A stretch of 28,568 nt of DNA, from assembly GCA_934095865.1 (NCBI GenBank), contig CAKOKU010000014.1:1-28568 (forward strand), read 5' to 3'. Shown here one piece after another: positions 14,458 to 22,259 of the stretch. Below the pieces are notes generated by a model. The model had not been told where the DNA came from and did not search any database. It saw only the letters and a list, made by a program, of their open reading frames with translations. The translations under genes and the position numbers were made by a program. This DNA comes from an uncultured Bacilli bacterium (GTDB lineage: Bacteria; Bacillota_I; Bacilli_A; RF39; UBA660). Every line of letters begins with the position of its first letter. The first letter of the stretch is position 1.

Positions 14458-15249
14458 TTATTTACTAAAGTTAATTTCTAGTTTACCAATTCCGCCACTA
14501 GCATTTAATGTATTTTTCCCATTACCAAAAGTTCCACTGCTACTATCTACGCCATCAACTTCAATACTACCAATGCCTTTTTCTAGTATAAGTGCATAGT
14601 TTTCCTTAGTATCTTTAATATCAAGACCAATTTTACCAATGCCAACTTCAATTTTACTATTACCAGTGATATAGCCAGAAAAATCTATTTTGCCAACACC
14701 ACCATCTAAAGTCAAATTATTTAAATCACTATTAACAATATCTAAAGAACCAACGCCAGCTTCTATCATGATTTTCTGGGTTGCTAATATATGATCAAAA
14801 GTAAATTTACCGGCTCCTAACTCAATCTGCCAATTATTGGCCTTTAAATTATTTATCTCACTTAAACCGGCTCCTAATTCTAAATTTATCTTATCAAAAA
14901 CTACATACTCCGGTATTTTTAAAGTTAAAACAGAATCATTATTACCATACTTTAAACTTTGATTTTTAATAGTAATTTCATTATCCTTATACTCTGCCGT
15001 TATTTTACTATTATTGGTTAATACTTCCAAGGAATCTCCCAAAACCACATTAAATTTTCCTGATTTCATCAAAACATCCAAATTAACATTATTTAATTCG
15101 TCATCAATTTTTAAAATGCTAACCATTTCAGCTGTAAGTTTATCATTACTGTTAAAAGTCAAGATGCCTAGAGGTATACTGCAAATACTTAAAATAATGA
15201 CCGAAGCTAAAATATAAGCAAAAGTTTTAGCTAATTTAAGCTCATTCAT
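14458..15249 (-). CDS. DUF4097-type beta-helix surface protein
   Basis: A 263-aa protein with an N-terminal membrane segment (about residues 8-31) and an outside domain built of short strand repeats, each with a Gly pair: LELGAGLSEI, IELGAGKFTF, IEAGVGSLDI, LDGGVGKIDF, IEVGIGKIGL, LEKGIGSIEV, ASGGIGKLEI. This G-x-G ladder at intervals of about 20 residues marks the DUF4097/DUF4098 fold (toast-rack-like right-handed stack), common next to envelope-stress genes. It overlaps the liaF-like gene by four bases (ATGA), so the two are translationally coupled. A likely role is as a structural or sensing partner of the LiaF-like protein at the cell surface; no enzyme motif. Confidence 0.85.
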   Translation of the reverse strand: MNELKLAKTFAYILASVIILSICSIPLGILTFNSNDKLTAEMVSILKIDDELNNVNLDVLMKSGKFNVVLGDSLEVLTNNSKITAEYKDNEITIKNQSLKYGNNDSVLTLKIPEYVVFDKINLELGAGLSEINNLKANNWQIELGAGKFTFDHILATQKIMIEAGVGSLDIVNSDLNNLTLDGGVGKIDFSGYITGNSKIEVGIGKIGLDIKDTKENYALILEKGIGSIEVDGVDSSSGTFGNGKNTLNASGGIGKLEINFSK

Positions 15250-15920
15250 TTAATTATTATACCTCCAAATAAAGCATTTGATTTAACATACACATTATGT
15301 TTACCAGAAGAAATTTTATGTTCATCCTTACTACTACCAAAAACACTATTAGCTTCTAATTTTAAATTAACATTATCAGGTAAAATAACATTAACACCAG
15401 CAAATAAACTATTTATTTCTATATAAGCATCATTACTAAAATCAACATCACTTAAATCTAAATCAAATGACCCAAATACACAGTCAACACTAGCTTTTTT
15501 AAAGCTCTTATCATAATGCATATTTTTACTGCCAAAAACAGAATCAAATTCTACATCATTGGTATCATTAGCAATTTTTGCCATTGCATTTTTATCACTA
15601 GCATCTAAATTATTTTTATCTTTAAATACTAACGAAATACCAATAATTACTAATATAACAGGTACTAATAACTTCCATAATAAATCAAAACTTACTATAT
15701 CTCTAACTGCTAAAAATAGAAATACACCAATAAATAATAATATAAAATCGCCAGCTTTATCTTCATCTTTAGTTAAACCAATAAGTGCGGGAACAATTAA
15801 AAATAATGTCCACCAACCTTCAAAAAACACATTAATATCAGTTAGCCCTAAAGCATTTAAACCAAATATAACCCCTAAAATAATTAATAAACATCCTAAA
15901 ACAATATTACTCTTTTTCAT
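15246..15920 (-). CDS. LiaF-like envelope stress membrane protein
   Basis: A 224-aa protein with four N-terminal membrane segments (about residues 5-23, 33-50, 58-74, 80-98) and a C-terminal domain (about 120-224) of beta repeats with the F-G-S pattern: SVFGSKNMHYD, CVFGSFDLDLS, SLFAGVNVILPDNV, SVFGSSKDEH, ALFGGIIIK. This is the LiaF arrangement: a membrane part plus a cell-wall-active antibiotic response domain. In Bacillus LiaF restrains the LiaRS two-component system; no liaR or liaS lies in this window. AGAGGA precedes the ATG, 8 bases after the der stop, so it is in the der operon. Confidence 0.85.
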   Translation of the reverse strand: MKKSNIVLGCLLIILGVIFGLNALGLTDINVFFEGWWTLFLIVPALIGLTKDEDKAGDFILLFIGVFLFLAVRDIVSFDLLWKLLVPVILVIIGISLVFKDKNNLDASDKNAMAKIANDTNDVEFDSVFGSKNMHYDKSFKKASVDCVFGSFDLDLSDVDFSNDAYIEINSLFAGVNVILPDNVNLKLEANSVFGSSKDEHKISSGKHNVYVKSNALFGGIIIK

Positions 15921-15928
15921 ATATTCCT

Positions 15929-17236
15929 CTATTTTTCACTACGATTTTTAAACTGCAAAACAATAGGTGTGCCAGTAAATAAGAAAGCTTCTCTTATTTT
16001 ATTTTCTAAATATCTTTCATAACTAAAATGAACAAGTCCTTTATTATTAACTTCAAAAGTTATCTTTGGTGGTCTTATTCCTGTTTGATGGGTAAAATAT
16101 ATTTTTAATCTCTTTCCTTTATAAGAAGGTGCTTCATGTAAATTGTATGCTTCGGTTATAACATCATTCAATACATTAGTTGGTACTTCCTTAGTCGCAT
16201 TTTCATAAGCTTCAATTACAGCAGGCATCAACATATGTACTCTTTTTTTCGTTTTGGCACTTAAAAATATAGTCTTTACATAAGGGATAAATTGAAATTC
16301 ATTTTTTATATTTTGTTTCCATTCTTTTAAAGATTTATCAAAATCAGTGATTGTATCCCATTTATTAACAACTAAAACAACAGCCTTCCCAGCATTTATA
16401 GCATAAGATACAATGTGTTTATCATGTTCAATAATTCCTTCTTCAGCATTTATTACAACACAACAGACATCACTTCGTTCAATAGCGCGCAAACTACGAA
16501 TAACAGAATATTTTTCAATACTTTCGTACACTTTACCTTTTTTACGCATACCGGCGGTATCAATTACCGTATAAACTTGACCATTATATTTAAAATCAGT
16601 ATCAACGGCATCTCTAGTCGTCCCACTAACATCACTAACAATAGCTCTTTTACTATTAAGTAAAGCATTTATCAAACTACTTTTACCAACATTAGGACGT
16701 CCAATAATTGAAAACTTTAAATTATCATTTTCGATTTCAACACTATCAGGCATATCTGCTACTATTTTATCCAATAACTCGCTAACACCTATATTATGAG
16801 TAGCACTTATTCCTATAACTTCTTCAAAACCTAATTCATAAAAATTATATATAAGTTCTTGTTCTAATTTAGGATTATCTAGTTTATTAACGGCTACTAT
16901 TACTCTTTTTCCTGATTTAATAAGCATATCCCTAATCGCATAATCATTTTGATTTAACTCAAAACGGCCATCTACAACAAATACTATTATATCTGCCTCA
17001 TCCACGGCTAAAGAAGCTTGAACTTGAATATCTTTATTAAAATCATCATTTCCTAAATCAATACCACCAGTGTCTACTAATAAAAACTTTTTATCTTTAT
17101 GTAAAACATTACCATATATCCTATCTCTTGTTATTCCTGGAGTATCCATAATTATTGATTTATCTTCTTTTATCAAACGATTAAATAATGTTGATTTACC
17201 TACATTTGGTCGTCCAATTAAACACACACAATTCAT
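15929..17236 (-). CDS. der: Ribosome-assembly GTPase Der (EngA)
   Basis: A 435-aa double GTPase needed for assembly of the 50S subunit. G domain 1: GRPNVGKST (8-16), DTGG (55-58), NKLD (117-120). G domain 2: GRPNVGKSS (179-187), then DTAG and NKWD. The C-terminal KH-like domain (about 350-435) contains SYKGKRLKIYFTHQ and ends with PIVLQFKNRSEK. Length and order are normal. The start is the ATG at 17236 with AAAGGTGG before it; an upstream GTG lies inside that site. A near-consensus promoter (TTGAAA, 17 bases, TATGAT) precedes it, so the operon der, liaF-like, DUF4097 begins here. Confidence 0.97.
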   Translation of the reverse strand: MNCVCLIGRPNVGKSTLFNRLIKEDKSIIMDTPGITRDRIYGNVLHKDKKFLLVDTGGIDLGNDDFNKDIQVQASLAVDEADIIVFVVDGRFELNQNDYAIRDMLIKSGKRVIVAVNKLDNPKLEQELIYNFYELGFEEVIGISATHNIGVSELLDKIVADMPDSVEIENDNLKFSIIGRPNVGKSSLINALLNSKRAIVSDVSGTTRDAVDTDFKYNGQVYTVIDTAGMRKKGKVYESIEKYSVIRSLRAIERSDVCCVVINAEEGIIEHDKHIVSYAINAGKAVVLVVNKWDTITDFDKSLKEWKQNIKNEFQFIPYVKTIFLSAKTKKRVHMLMPAVIEAYENATKEVPTNVLNDVITEAYNLHEAPSYKGKRLKIYFTHQTGIRPPKITFEVNNKGLVHFSYERYLENKIREAFLFTGTPIVLQFKNRSEK

Positions 17237-17262
17237 AATTACCACCTTTCTAAAGCGAGTTT

Positions 17263-17291
17263 ATCATATCATAAGACTATTTTATTTTCAA
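17263..17291 (-). promoter_or_regulatory. Promoter of the der operon
   Basis: Minus strand: TTGAAA (17291-17286), 17-base spacer, TATGAT (17268-17263), about 27 bases before the der start. Confidence 0.75.
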
Positions 17292-17297
17292 TTAATA

Positions 17298-18158
17298 TTA
17301 ACTTATCTTCTTCCAATACACAGTTATTTGATTAATTCCTGCCCTATATAACGTATTATTATTAACTTTTGAAGCCCCACTTAATGATACTGTCAAAATA
17401 GATTTCTTACTATTAGCAACATAAAAAGTTCTTGAGCCAGAAGTATTATTTGAAGTATCACTTTTCGTATTAATATTACCAGATGTTTTATCATCAATGG
17501 TATCTATTTTTATCTTTATTTTAGCATTAGAATCTTTTGTATAACTTACAACCACACGATCTATTATATAGTTTCCAAATATATCATTTTTATCTCTACT
17601 AATCATAAAAGATTTTTCTAAAGACCAGTTATCTTTGCCAGCAAAAGTAATTGATATATTAGCATTAGCATTACTAGTAGTACGAGCTGTTGAATTACTA
17701 GCAGCCTGATAAAGTACATTTTGACCACAAACTTTAGTATTATAATCACTAGAAGTCCCCACATTATTATATAGATAAGTTGAATATAATCGATTATTTT
17801 CCGTCCATACACTAACTAAATCATAGTCCATTCCTCTATCATCACGAGGGTCTTTAATACAATCACCACCACTACCAAACAAAGTACAAGTATTTTCCGT
17901 TGTAAGATAACCCAAATTAATCAAATCTGCTAAAGAAACATAACCTAAAGTCTTTTTAGACTGAGTCGTATTATCTTTATAATAATCATTGGCATAATCA
18001 GCGGCAGCTGCTTCAATAACTTTGACTTTAGTGCAAAAAGATTGGGTTTTAAGACCCTTATTTACTCTTGTAATACCTGGTACTGCTATGGTAACTAATA
18101 TAGCCATTAAGACTACAACGGCTAGTAACTCTACTAACGTAAAACCTTTCTTATTCAT
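17298..18158 (-). CDS. Prepilin-like protein (type IV pilin / pseudopilin), larger
   Basis: A 286-aa protein with a class III prepilin signal: MNKKG then FTLVELLAVVVLMAILVTIA, cleavage expected between Gly5 and Phe6, Glu10 present. The long N-terminal helix continues to about residue 60. The outside domain has four or more Cys (about 41, 92, 100, 144) that could form disulfides, the segment DLINLGYLTTENTC, and a C-terminal beta-rich part of about 120 residues. Such proteins build type IV pili, competence pseudopili or secretion pseudopili; no ATPase, membrane platform or prepilin peptidase is encoded here, so they rely on machinery elsewhere. It starts 6 bases after the smaller pilin gene stops and is co-transcribed with it. 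Confidence 0.85.
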   Translation of the reverse strand: MNKKGFTLVELLAVVVLMAILVTIAVPGITRVNKGLKTQSFCTKVKVIEAAAADYANDYYKDNTTQSKKTLGYVSLADLINLGYLTTENTCTLFGSGGDCIKDPRDDRGMDYDLVSVWTENNRLYSTYLYNNVGTSSDYNTKVCGQNVLYQAASNSTARTTSNANANISITFAGKDNWSLEKSFMISRDKNDIFGNYIIDRVVVSYTKDSNAKIKIKIDTIDDKTSGNINTKSDTSNNTSGSRTFYVANSKKSILTVSLSGASKVNNNTLYRAGINQITVYWKKIS

Positions 18159-18164
18159 AAAATC

Positions 18165-18581
18165 CTACTTACTGCACAATTCTTTATCACTATTATTATC
18201 ATAATTATATGAACCATAATAACGATTATTAATTTTTTTAATAGTTACAATCTTATTAAGTAAAGAATCTCCACTTCTTGGATCAGTTACCGCTTTTGTT
18301 TCTTTACTATCCGCTTTGATATAACCTTTTTCTAAAAGAACAGAAACTCTAACACCTGCTTCATTATTACTATTAAAAGCAATACTTTCATAATAGTCCT
18401 GAGCATAATTTTTTGCTGACGATTCTATACTAGATATTTTTTGGCAAAACATTTTTTCTTTATTCTTTTTTATTAACCCATTAACATTAGGAACAGCAAT
18501 TAAAGTAACTATGGCTAATATTACAATAACAGCTAATAATTCAACTAAAGTAAATCCCAACGATTTTTTTCTATTTTTCAT
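18165..18581 (-). CDS. Prepilin-like protein (type IV pilin / pseudopilin), smaller
   Basis: A 138-aa protein: MKNRKKSLG then FTLVELLAVIVILAIVTLIA; prepilin peptidase would cut between Gly9 and Phe10, and Glu14 is present. The exterior shares the plan of the next gene: long helix with a Cys (FCQKISSIESSAKNYAQDYY), then VSVLLEKGYIKAD, a DPRSGD segment matching DPRDD of the larger pilin, and a C-terminal Cys before SK. The two are thus paralogues. The ATG at 18581 follows AGGGTG; the upstream frame to 18620 has no ribosome site. Its downstream neighbour is the larger pilin; miaB lies upstream. Confidence 0.85.
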   Translation of the reverse strand: MKNRKKSLGFTLVELLAVIVILAIVTLIAVPNVNGLIKKNKEKMFCQKISSIESSAKNYAQDYYESIAFNSNNEAGVRVSVLLEKGYIKADSKETKAVTDPRSGDSLLNKIVTIKKINNRYYGSYNYDNNSDKELCSK

Positions 18582-18647
18582 CACGTTCACCCTATCATAA
18601 TTATATAGTAAATACACCAAAAGATAAAGAAAAAAGCAATCTTTAAA

Positions 18648-20051
18648 TTACTTTTCTACTTCACCATCTAGACTAAAACTCTTAGCATCTGTTATATGAA
18701 CTTTAACTATTTTTCCAATTAAATCCTGACTACCAAGGACATTTACTAACTTCATAGTATCTGTATAACCATATATCTTATCATGACCTTTTTCACTAAC
18801 ACCTTGAATTAAAACATCAACTGTTTTCCCTAATAATTTTTTATTATTTTCTAAAGAATATTTATTCACAAGTTCATTTAGTGTATGTAATCTTTCTTCT
18901 TTTACAATAAGTGGGGTATTATCTTCCATCTTAGCAGCTGGAGTTCCAACACGTGGAGAAAAAATAAATGTATAAGCTCCGTCATACTTACAAGCATTAA
19001 CTACTTCCAAAGTTTCTTGAAAATCTTCATCAGTCTCGCCTGGGAAACCAACAATTATATCCGTCGAAATAGCAACATTAGGAATTCTTTCTTTCATTTT
19101 GTTAAATAAAGTTAAATATTCTTCTTTAGTATATCTTCTCCCCATTAGTTTTAGTATTCTTGAAGAGCCAGACTGTAATGGTAAGTGAATATATGGCATA
19201 ATATTTGGGTACTTAGCAATAACATCTATCATCTCATCAGTAAAATCCCATGGGTGTGATGTAACAAATCTTACTCTTGGAATATTTGTTTGCGCTACTA
19301 ATTCTAAAAGACTAGCAAATGTAACTTCATCAGATAAATCTTTACCATAGGCATTAACATTTTGACCTAATAAAGTGACTTCTTGATAACCATTTTTTAC
19401 TAAACACTCTACTTCTTTAACGATTTCTTTTGAACGACGACTTCTTTGTTTTCCTCTTGTAAAAGGCACTATACAATATGTACAAAACTTATCACAACCG
19501 TACATAATATTTACCCAAGCCGTAATTTTAGAATCTCTTTTATAATCAACATTCTCATAAACATCACCTTGAATAGAATAAACTTTTATATCCTGTTTAT
19601 GATTTGTATTTAATATCATTGTTGCTAACTCATGAATATTATGTGTACCAAAAATAATATCAACATAAGGATGCTTAGTCTTAAGTTCATTAACAACTAC
19701 TTCTTCCTGAGCCATGCACCCACCTATACAAACAATTAAATCTTTTTTTGTTTCTTTTAAATGTTTACATCTGCCTAGATAGCCAAACACTTTATCATGA
19801 GCATTTTCTCTTATTGCACAAGTATTTAAAACTACTATATCACTATCTTCTAACTCATCAGTCTCGGTATAACCTAAATTTTCTAAAATTGCTTTGATTT
19901 CTTCGGAATCATGAACATTCATTTGACATCCATAAGTTCTTAAAAAATACTTTTTACCAGCATAAATATCACTTTTTTTACTGTCTTCTAAATAAACTAC
20001 TTTACTGTCGCCTCTACTTCTTTTTTTGGCTTCGAACATATCTGGTAACAT
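18648..20051 (-). CDS. miaB: tRNA-2-methylthio-N6-dimethylallyladenosine synthase MiaB
   Basis: A 467-aa radical SAM methylthiotransferase that adds the 2-methylthio group to i6A37 of tRNAs reading UNN codons. N-terminal UPF0004 domain with Cys42 (YGCQMN), Cys78 (NTCAIREN) and Cys112 (GCMAQ) for the second [4Fe-4S] cluster; radical SAM motif Cys186, Cys190, Cys193 (YGCDKFCTYCIVPFTRG); C-terminal TRAM domain (about 400-467) that binds tRNA. An N-terminal extension of about 30 residues before the domain is usual in Bacillota MiaB. The ATG at 20051 is chosen because AGAGGAAG precedes it; a GTG at 20060 overlaps that site. Promoter and palindrome lie just upstream. Confidence 0.96.
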   Translation of the reverse strand: MLPDMFEAKKRSRGDSKVVYLEDSKKSDIYAGKKYFLRTYGCQMNVHDSEEIKAILENLGYTETDELEDSDIVVLNTCAIRENAHDKVFGYLGRCKHLKETKKDLIVCIGGCMAQEEVVVNELKTKHPYVDIIFGTHNIHELATMILNTNHKQDIKVYSIQGDVYENVDYKRDSKITAWVNIMYGCDKFCTYCIVPFTRGKQRSRRSKEIVKEVECLVKNGYQEVTLLGQNVNAYGKDLSDEVTFASLLELVAQTNIPRVRFVTSHPWDFTDEMIDVIAKYPNIMPYIHLPLQSGSSRILKLMGRRYTKEEYLTLFNKMKERIPNVAISTDIIVGFPGETDEDFQETLEVVNACKYDGAYTFIFSPRVGTPAAKMEDNTPLIVKEERLHTLNELVNKYSLENNKKLLGKTVDVLIQGVSEKGHDKIYGYTDTMKLVNVLGSQDLIGKIVKVHITDAKSFSLDGEVEK

Positions 20052-20077
20052 AAGTAACACTTCCTCTCGTAAGGTTG

Positions 20078-20107
20078 ATTATATCAAAAAAAGTGCATAT
20101 ATGCACT
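20078..20107 (-). promoter_or_regulatory. miaB promoter overlapped by a 16-bp perfect palindrome
   Basis: The -10 TATAAT (20083-20078) is preceded on the minus strand by a U/T run and by AGTGCATATATGCACT (20092-20107), a perfect palindrome that covers the -35 position. It is either an operator for a dimeric repressor or, with the following seven T, a terminator for upstream transcription placed directly before the miaB promoter. Confidence 0.5.
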
Positions 20108-20149
20108 AATTTTTAAACAGTTTACTATGTGGTCTTCAAAAAGCCTTTC

Positions 20150-20252
20150 TTATTTTCCTTTGAAAATTTTAGGTCAGTAGTTTTATATTCATTAAGCTTT
20201 AACTAATATGTAAGGAAAATAACTGACTGTTTTAAGATTATAGTATAATCTT
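20150..20252. repeat. Interlocking inverted repeats between the exporter gene and miaB
   Basis: Three sets: TTATTTTCCTT (20150-20160) with AAGGAAAATAA (20212-20222), 11 bp perfect; GTCAGT (20173-20178) with ACTGAC (20222-20227); and AAGATTATA (20234-20242) with TATAATCTT (20244-20252), a 9-bp perfect palindrome around one base. The first two interleave, so an RNA could form a pseudoknot. No ORF lies in this gap. It may be the 3' end of the exporter mRNA, a miaB leader, or a worn element end. Confidence 0.4.
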
Positions 20253-20288
20253 CAAATTTTTATTATGTCCATATAAATTAAATGTATA

Positions 20289-21119
20289 CTAAAAAGCTAC
20301 TTTAAAAAAATTTAAAATTATACCAACTAAAACACCTATCAAATATGTCAGCAAAATTATAACCAAATTTTCTTTTTTATTCTTATTTGTTTTAGCTAAA
20401 ATGATTAAAGCAATTCCTGAATTAGCAAGTAAACCGGCAATTAAAGAGCCAAAAGATATAGATGAAACTAAATACAATTTAGTAATAATAATACTAGAAG
20501 CACAATTAGGAATTAAACCTATTAAACTAGTAATAAAAGGACTAAAAATACTATCTGAAAGTAACAAATTACTTAATAAATCTTCCAAGCCATAACTAAA
20601 GATTAAATTTAACAAAATATTAACAACTAAAATAAATAAAGAAATGTTTACTGTATGCTTTAAAGCGGAAATAAAAATATGTTCTTCACAATGGCAATGT
20701 TCTTCTTCACATAAAGAATAATCTTCAGTATTTTTCTTTTGATAGAACAAATCAATTACAAAGCCAGATGCAACGCCAATCAAAAATTTAATCGCCAAAA
20801 CAATAAAAATAAATTTTAAAGAAACATTTTCACTTAATAATATAGGTATCATCTCATCACTAGTAGATAAAAAAACACTTATTAATGTACCAACACTTAT
20901 AATTCCCGTAACATACAAATTAGTAGCAATACTAGCAATCCCACATTGAGGCACTATTCCTAATAAACTACCAAATAAGGGACCAAGTTTACCAGCTTTT
21001 TCTAACTTTTTATTAGAATTTAACTTATGTTCTAATATTTCAATTATAAAAAAGGAAATAAATAAAAAAGGAACTATTTTAACAGTATCAATTACTCCAT
21101 CTAAAATGGCATCTAACAC
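20289..21119 (-). CDS. Putative metal exporter, ArsP_2 type (putative manganese transporter)
   Basis: A 276-aa integral membrane protein with eight to ten hydrophobic segments in two similar halves. Each half has a matching motif: GSLLGIVPQCGIASI (about 50-64) and SLIGLIPNCASSIII (about 195-210), both with a central Pro and Cys. The cytoplasmic loop between the halves holds a metal-binding-looking cluster, CEEEHCHCEEH (about 137-147). This pattern is that of the 10-TM putative heavy-metal exporter or manganese transporter family (ArsP_2); the substrate is not shown. Starts: a GTG at 21119 has AGAGGTGG 5 bases before it; a GTG at 21128 lies inside the ribosome site. It has its own near-consensus promoter (21145-21173). 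Confidence 0.75.
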   Translation of the reverse strand: MLDAILDGVIDTVKIVPFLFISFFIIEILEHKLNSNKKLEKAGKLGPLFGSLLGIVPQCGIASIATNLYVTGIISVGTLISVFLSTSDEMIPILLSENVSLKFIFIVLAIKFLIGVASGFVIDLFYQKKNTEDYSLCEEEHCHCEEHIFISALKHTVNISLFILVVNILLNLIFSYGLEDLLSNLLLSDSIFSPFITSLIGLIPNCASSIIITKLYLVSSISFGSLIAGLLANSGIALIILAKTNKNKKENLVIILLTYLIGVLVGIILNFFKVAF

Positions 21120-21144
21120 ATAAACCACCTCTTTCGTAAAAAGA

Positions 21145-21173
21145 ATTATATATTATTTTTTTAAAATGTGCAA
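21145..21173 (-). promoter_or_regulatory. Promoter of the metal exporter gene
   Basis: Minus strand: TTGCAC (21173-21168), 17-base spacer, TATAAT (21150-21145). Confidence 0.75.
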
Positions 21174-21198
21174 GAACACAACATAATTAAAACATTTT

Positions 21199-21678
21199 CT
21201 ATTCCATAAAACTACTAACATGAATCGTTGAAAATTGAGAATTATTCATAATATCATTCAAGACGTCCACTGTATCTTCAACCATTACAAAATACTTATC
21301 TTCTAATTCAGGAAAAGATTGCTTGATTTCCATCATTTTCTTCACCTTATCTTCATTTTTATCAACACCAAAAACATGATTTTTTAAAATTCCGTAGTTT
21401 TTATTACAATAATCAATCTTACAATGCCACTCTTCCTCATTATTTACTTTACTAATCACAAAAACTCGCTTAACATCTTTGTTACTAATAAATTTCTGAA
21501 AAGTTTTAAATGGTCTAATATTGCTATACATATTATTACTTTTTATAGCCTCCGCCCAGTCTTCATCATTAAGTAAATAATGATTATACTCACCATATTC
21601 TAATGGTGCCAAAACACCATCAACATCAAAAAAATATACCGTTTTATCACTTTCTAATAGTTCTTTTATTTTTGACAT
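21199..21678 (-). CDS. Small HAD-superfamily phosphatase-like protein
   Basis: A 159-aa HAD-fold protein. Motif I FFDVDGVLAP with Asp18 (nucleophile) and Asp20; motif II VFVISK with Ser near 80; a Lys-rich loop (KNEDKVKKMMEIK, about 110-122) as motif III; and VMVEDTVDVL (about 134-143) as motif IV. No large cap domain fits the short length, so it probably acts on a small phosphorylated molecule or a protein. Similar small HAD proteins act as 5'-nucleotidases; the substrate is open. The ATG at 21678 follows a perfect AGGAGG, while the frame upstream to 21747 has no such site. A palindrome lies in its leader (21691-21707). Confidence 0.75.
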   Translation of the reverse strand: MSKIKELLESDKTVYFFDVDGVLAPLEYGEYNHYLLNDEDWAEAIKSNNMYSNIRPFKTFQKFISNKDVKRVFVISKVNNEEEWHCKIDYCNKNYGILKNHVFGVDKNEDKVKKMMEIKQSFPELEDKYFVMVEDTVDVLNDIMNNSQFSTIHVSSFME

Positions 21679-21690
21679 ACTTCCTCCTAA

Positions 21691-21707
21691 ATACCATTTA
21701 ATGGTAT
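21691..21707. repeat. 17-bp palindrome in the leader of the HAD gene
   Basis: ATACCAT (21691-21697), TTA, ATGGTAT (21701-21707), just after a TATGAT -10 on the minus strand and just before the AGGAGG. Placed as an operator or as a hairpin close to the ribosome site. Confidence 0.5.
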
Positions 21708-21880
21708 CATAAATAGTTAATATTTTGAATAATTTTTTCTTTACCAAATCAGATTTACTACACTAAAGTTTAATCAATTAAAGTGCTATCATTCTGATGC
21801 TAACATAAACACATTTTTTAATTAAACTATTGCATTATCAAAAAGGATATGTTAAAATTCTTTTTGTAAACAAAGGAAAT

Positions 21881-21956
21881 GTCTCCTTAGCTCAGTTGGT
21901 AGAGCAACTGACTCTTAATCAGTGGGTCTAGGGTTCGAATCCCTAAGGGGACACCA
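21881..21956 (+). tRNA. tRNA-Lys(CUU)
   Basis: Full cloverleaf, 76 nt with encoded CCA. Acceptor GTCTCCT pairs AGGGGAC (one wobble); anticodon arm ACTGA CTCTTAA TCAGT gives CTT; T loop TTCGAAT. Confidence 0.97.
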
Positions 21957-21968
21957 TTTTGATAATAT

Positions 21969-21996
21969 CCCCGTATTAAAATACGGGGTTTTATTT
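21969..21996 (+). terminator. Terminator between the two tRNA genes
   Basis: CCCCGTATT (21969-21977) with AATACGGGG (21980-21988), then TTTTATTTTT. It makes the two plus-strand tRNA genes separate units unless read-through occurs. Confidence 0.85.
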
Positions 21997-21998
21997 TT

Positions 21999-22074
21999 GC
22001 CGAAGTAGCACAATTGGTAGTGCAGCTGAATCGTAATCAGAAGGTTGGGGGTTCGAGTCCCTTCTTTGGCACCA
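21999..22074 (+). tRNA. tRNA-Thr(CGU)
   Basis: 76 nt with encoded CCA. Acceptor GCCGAAG with CTTTGGC (one wobble); D arm GCAC/GTGC; anticodon loop ATCGTAA gives CGT (reads ACG). The top pair of the anticodon stem is G27-A43 and two T-stem pairs are wobbles, so it is a slightly weak fold, but all invariant positions are present. Confidence 0.93.
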
Positions 22075-22107
22075 TTTAATGTATTTATAGGGCTTAAAGT
22101 GCCCTGC

Positions 22108-22178
22108 TACAATATAAATTACTGTTAAAACTACGGCATATTATATATGTTGCAGTAAATCCGCAGTAATTTTTTTAT
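22108..22178 (+). ncRNA. Candidate structured RNA or terminator after tRNA-Thr
   Basis: An extended -10 box TGCTACAAT (-10 at 22108-22113) would start RNA near 22119, exactly at the base of a long stem: AAATTACTG (22116-22124) with CAGTAATTT (22164-22172), extended inside by CGG/CCG and by a GCATAT/ATATGT helix, then a U run to about 22176. Upstream lies a further hairpin, AGGGC/GCCCT (22089-22105). It may be a small RNA of about 60 nt or simply the tRNA-Thr terminator. Confidence 0.35.
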
Positions 22179-22229
22179 GCATTATAAAAGTAAAATCTAA
22201 TAAAATCAAAACAGAAACTACTTCTATGG

Positions 22230-22235
22230 TATAAT
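22230..22235 (+). promoter_or_regulatory. Extended -10 promoter of the HAD deoxynucleotidase-like gene
   Basis: TGGTATAAT (TGnTATAAT), 24 bases before the ATG; no good -35. Confidence 0.65.
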
Positions 22236-22259
22236 AAATCATACAAGGATGGTGAATTT

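Noticed and set aside
15559..15951. A 130-codon plus-strand frame opposite the liaF-like gene
   Set aside because: It is a shadow of a well-supported LiaF-like protein: no ribosome site, and low-complexity composition typical of antisense frames.
18621..18650. A terminator after miaB (AAAGAT and ATCTTT)
   Set aside because: Only a 6-bp A+T stem with a long loop; too weak to support.
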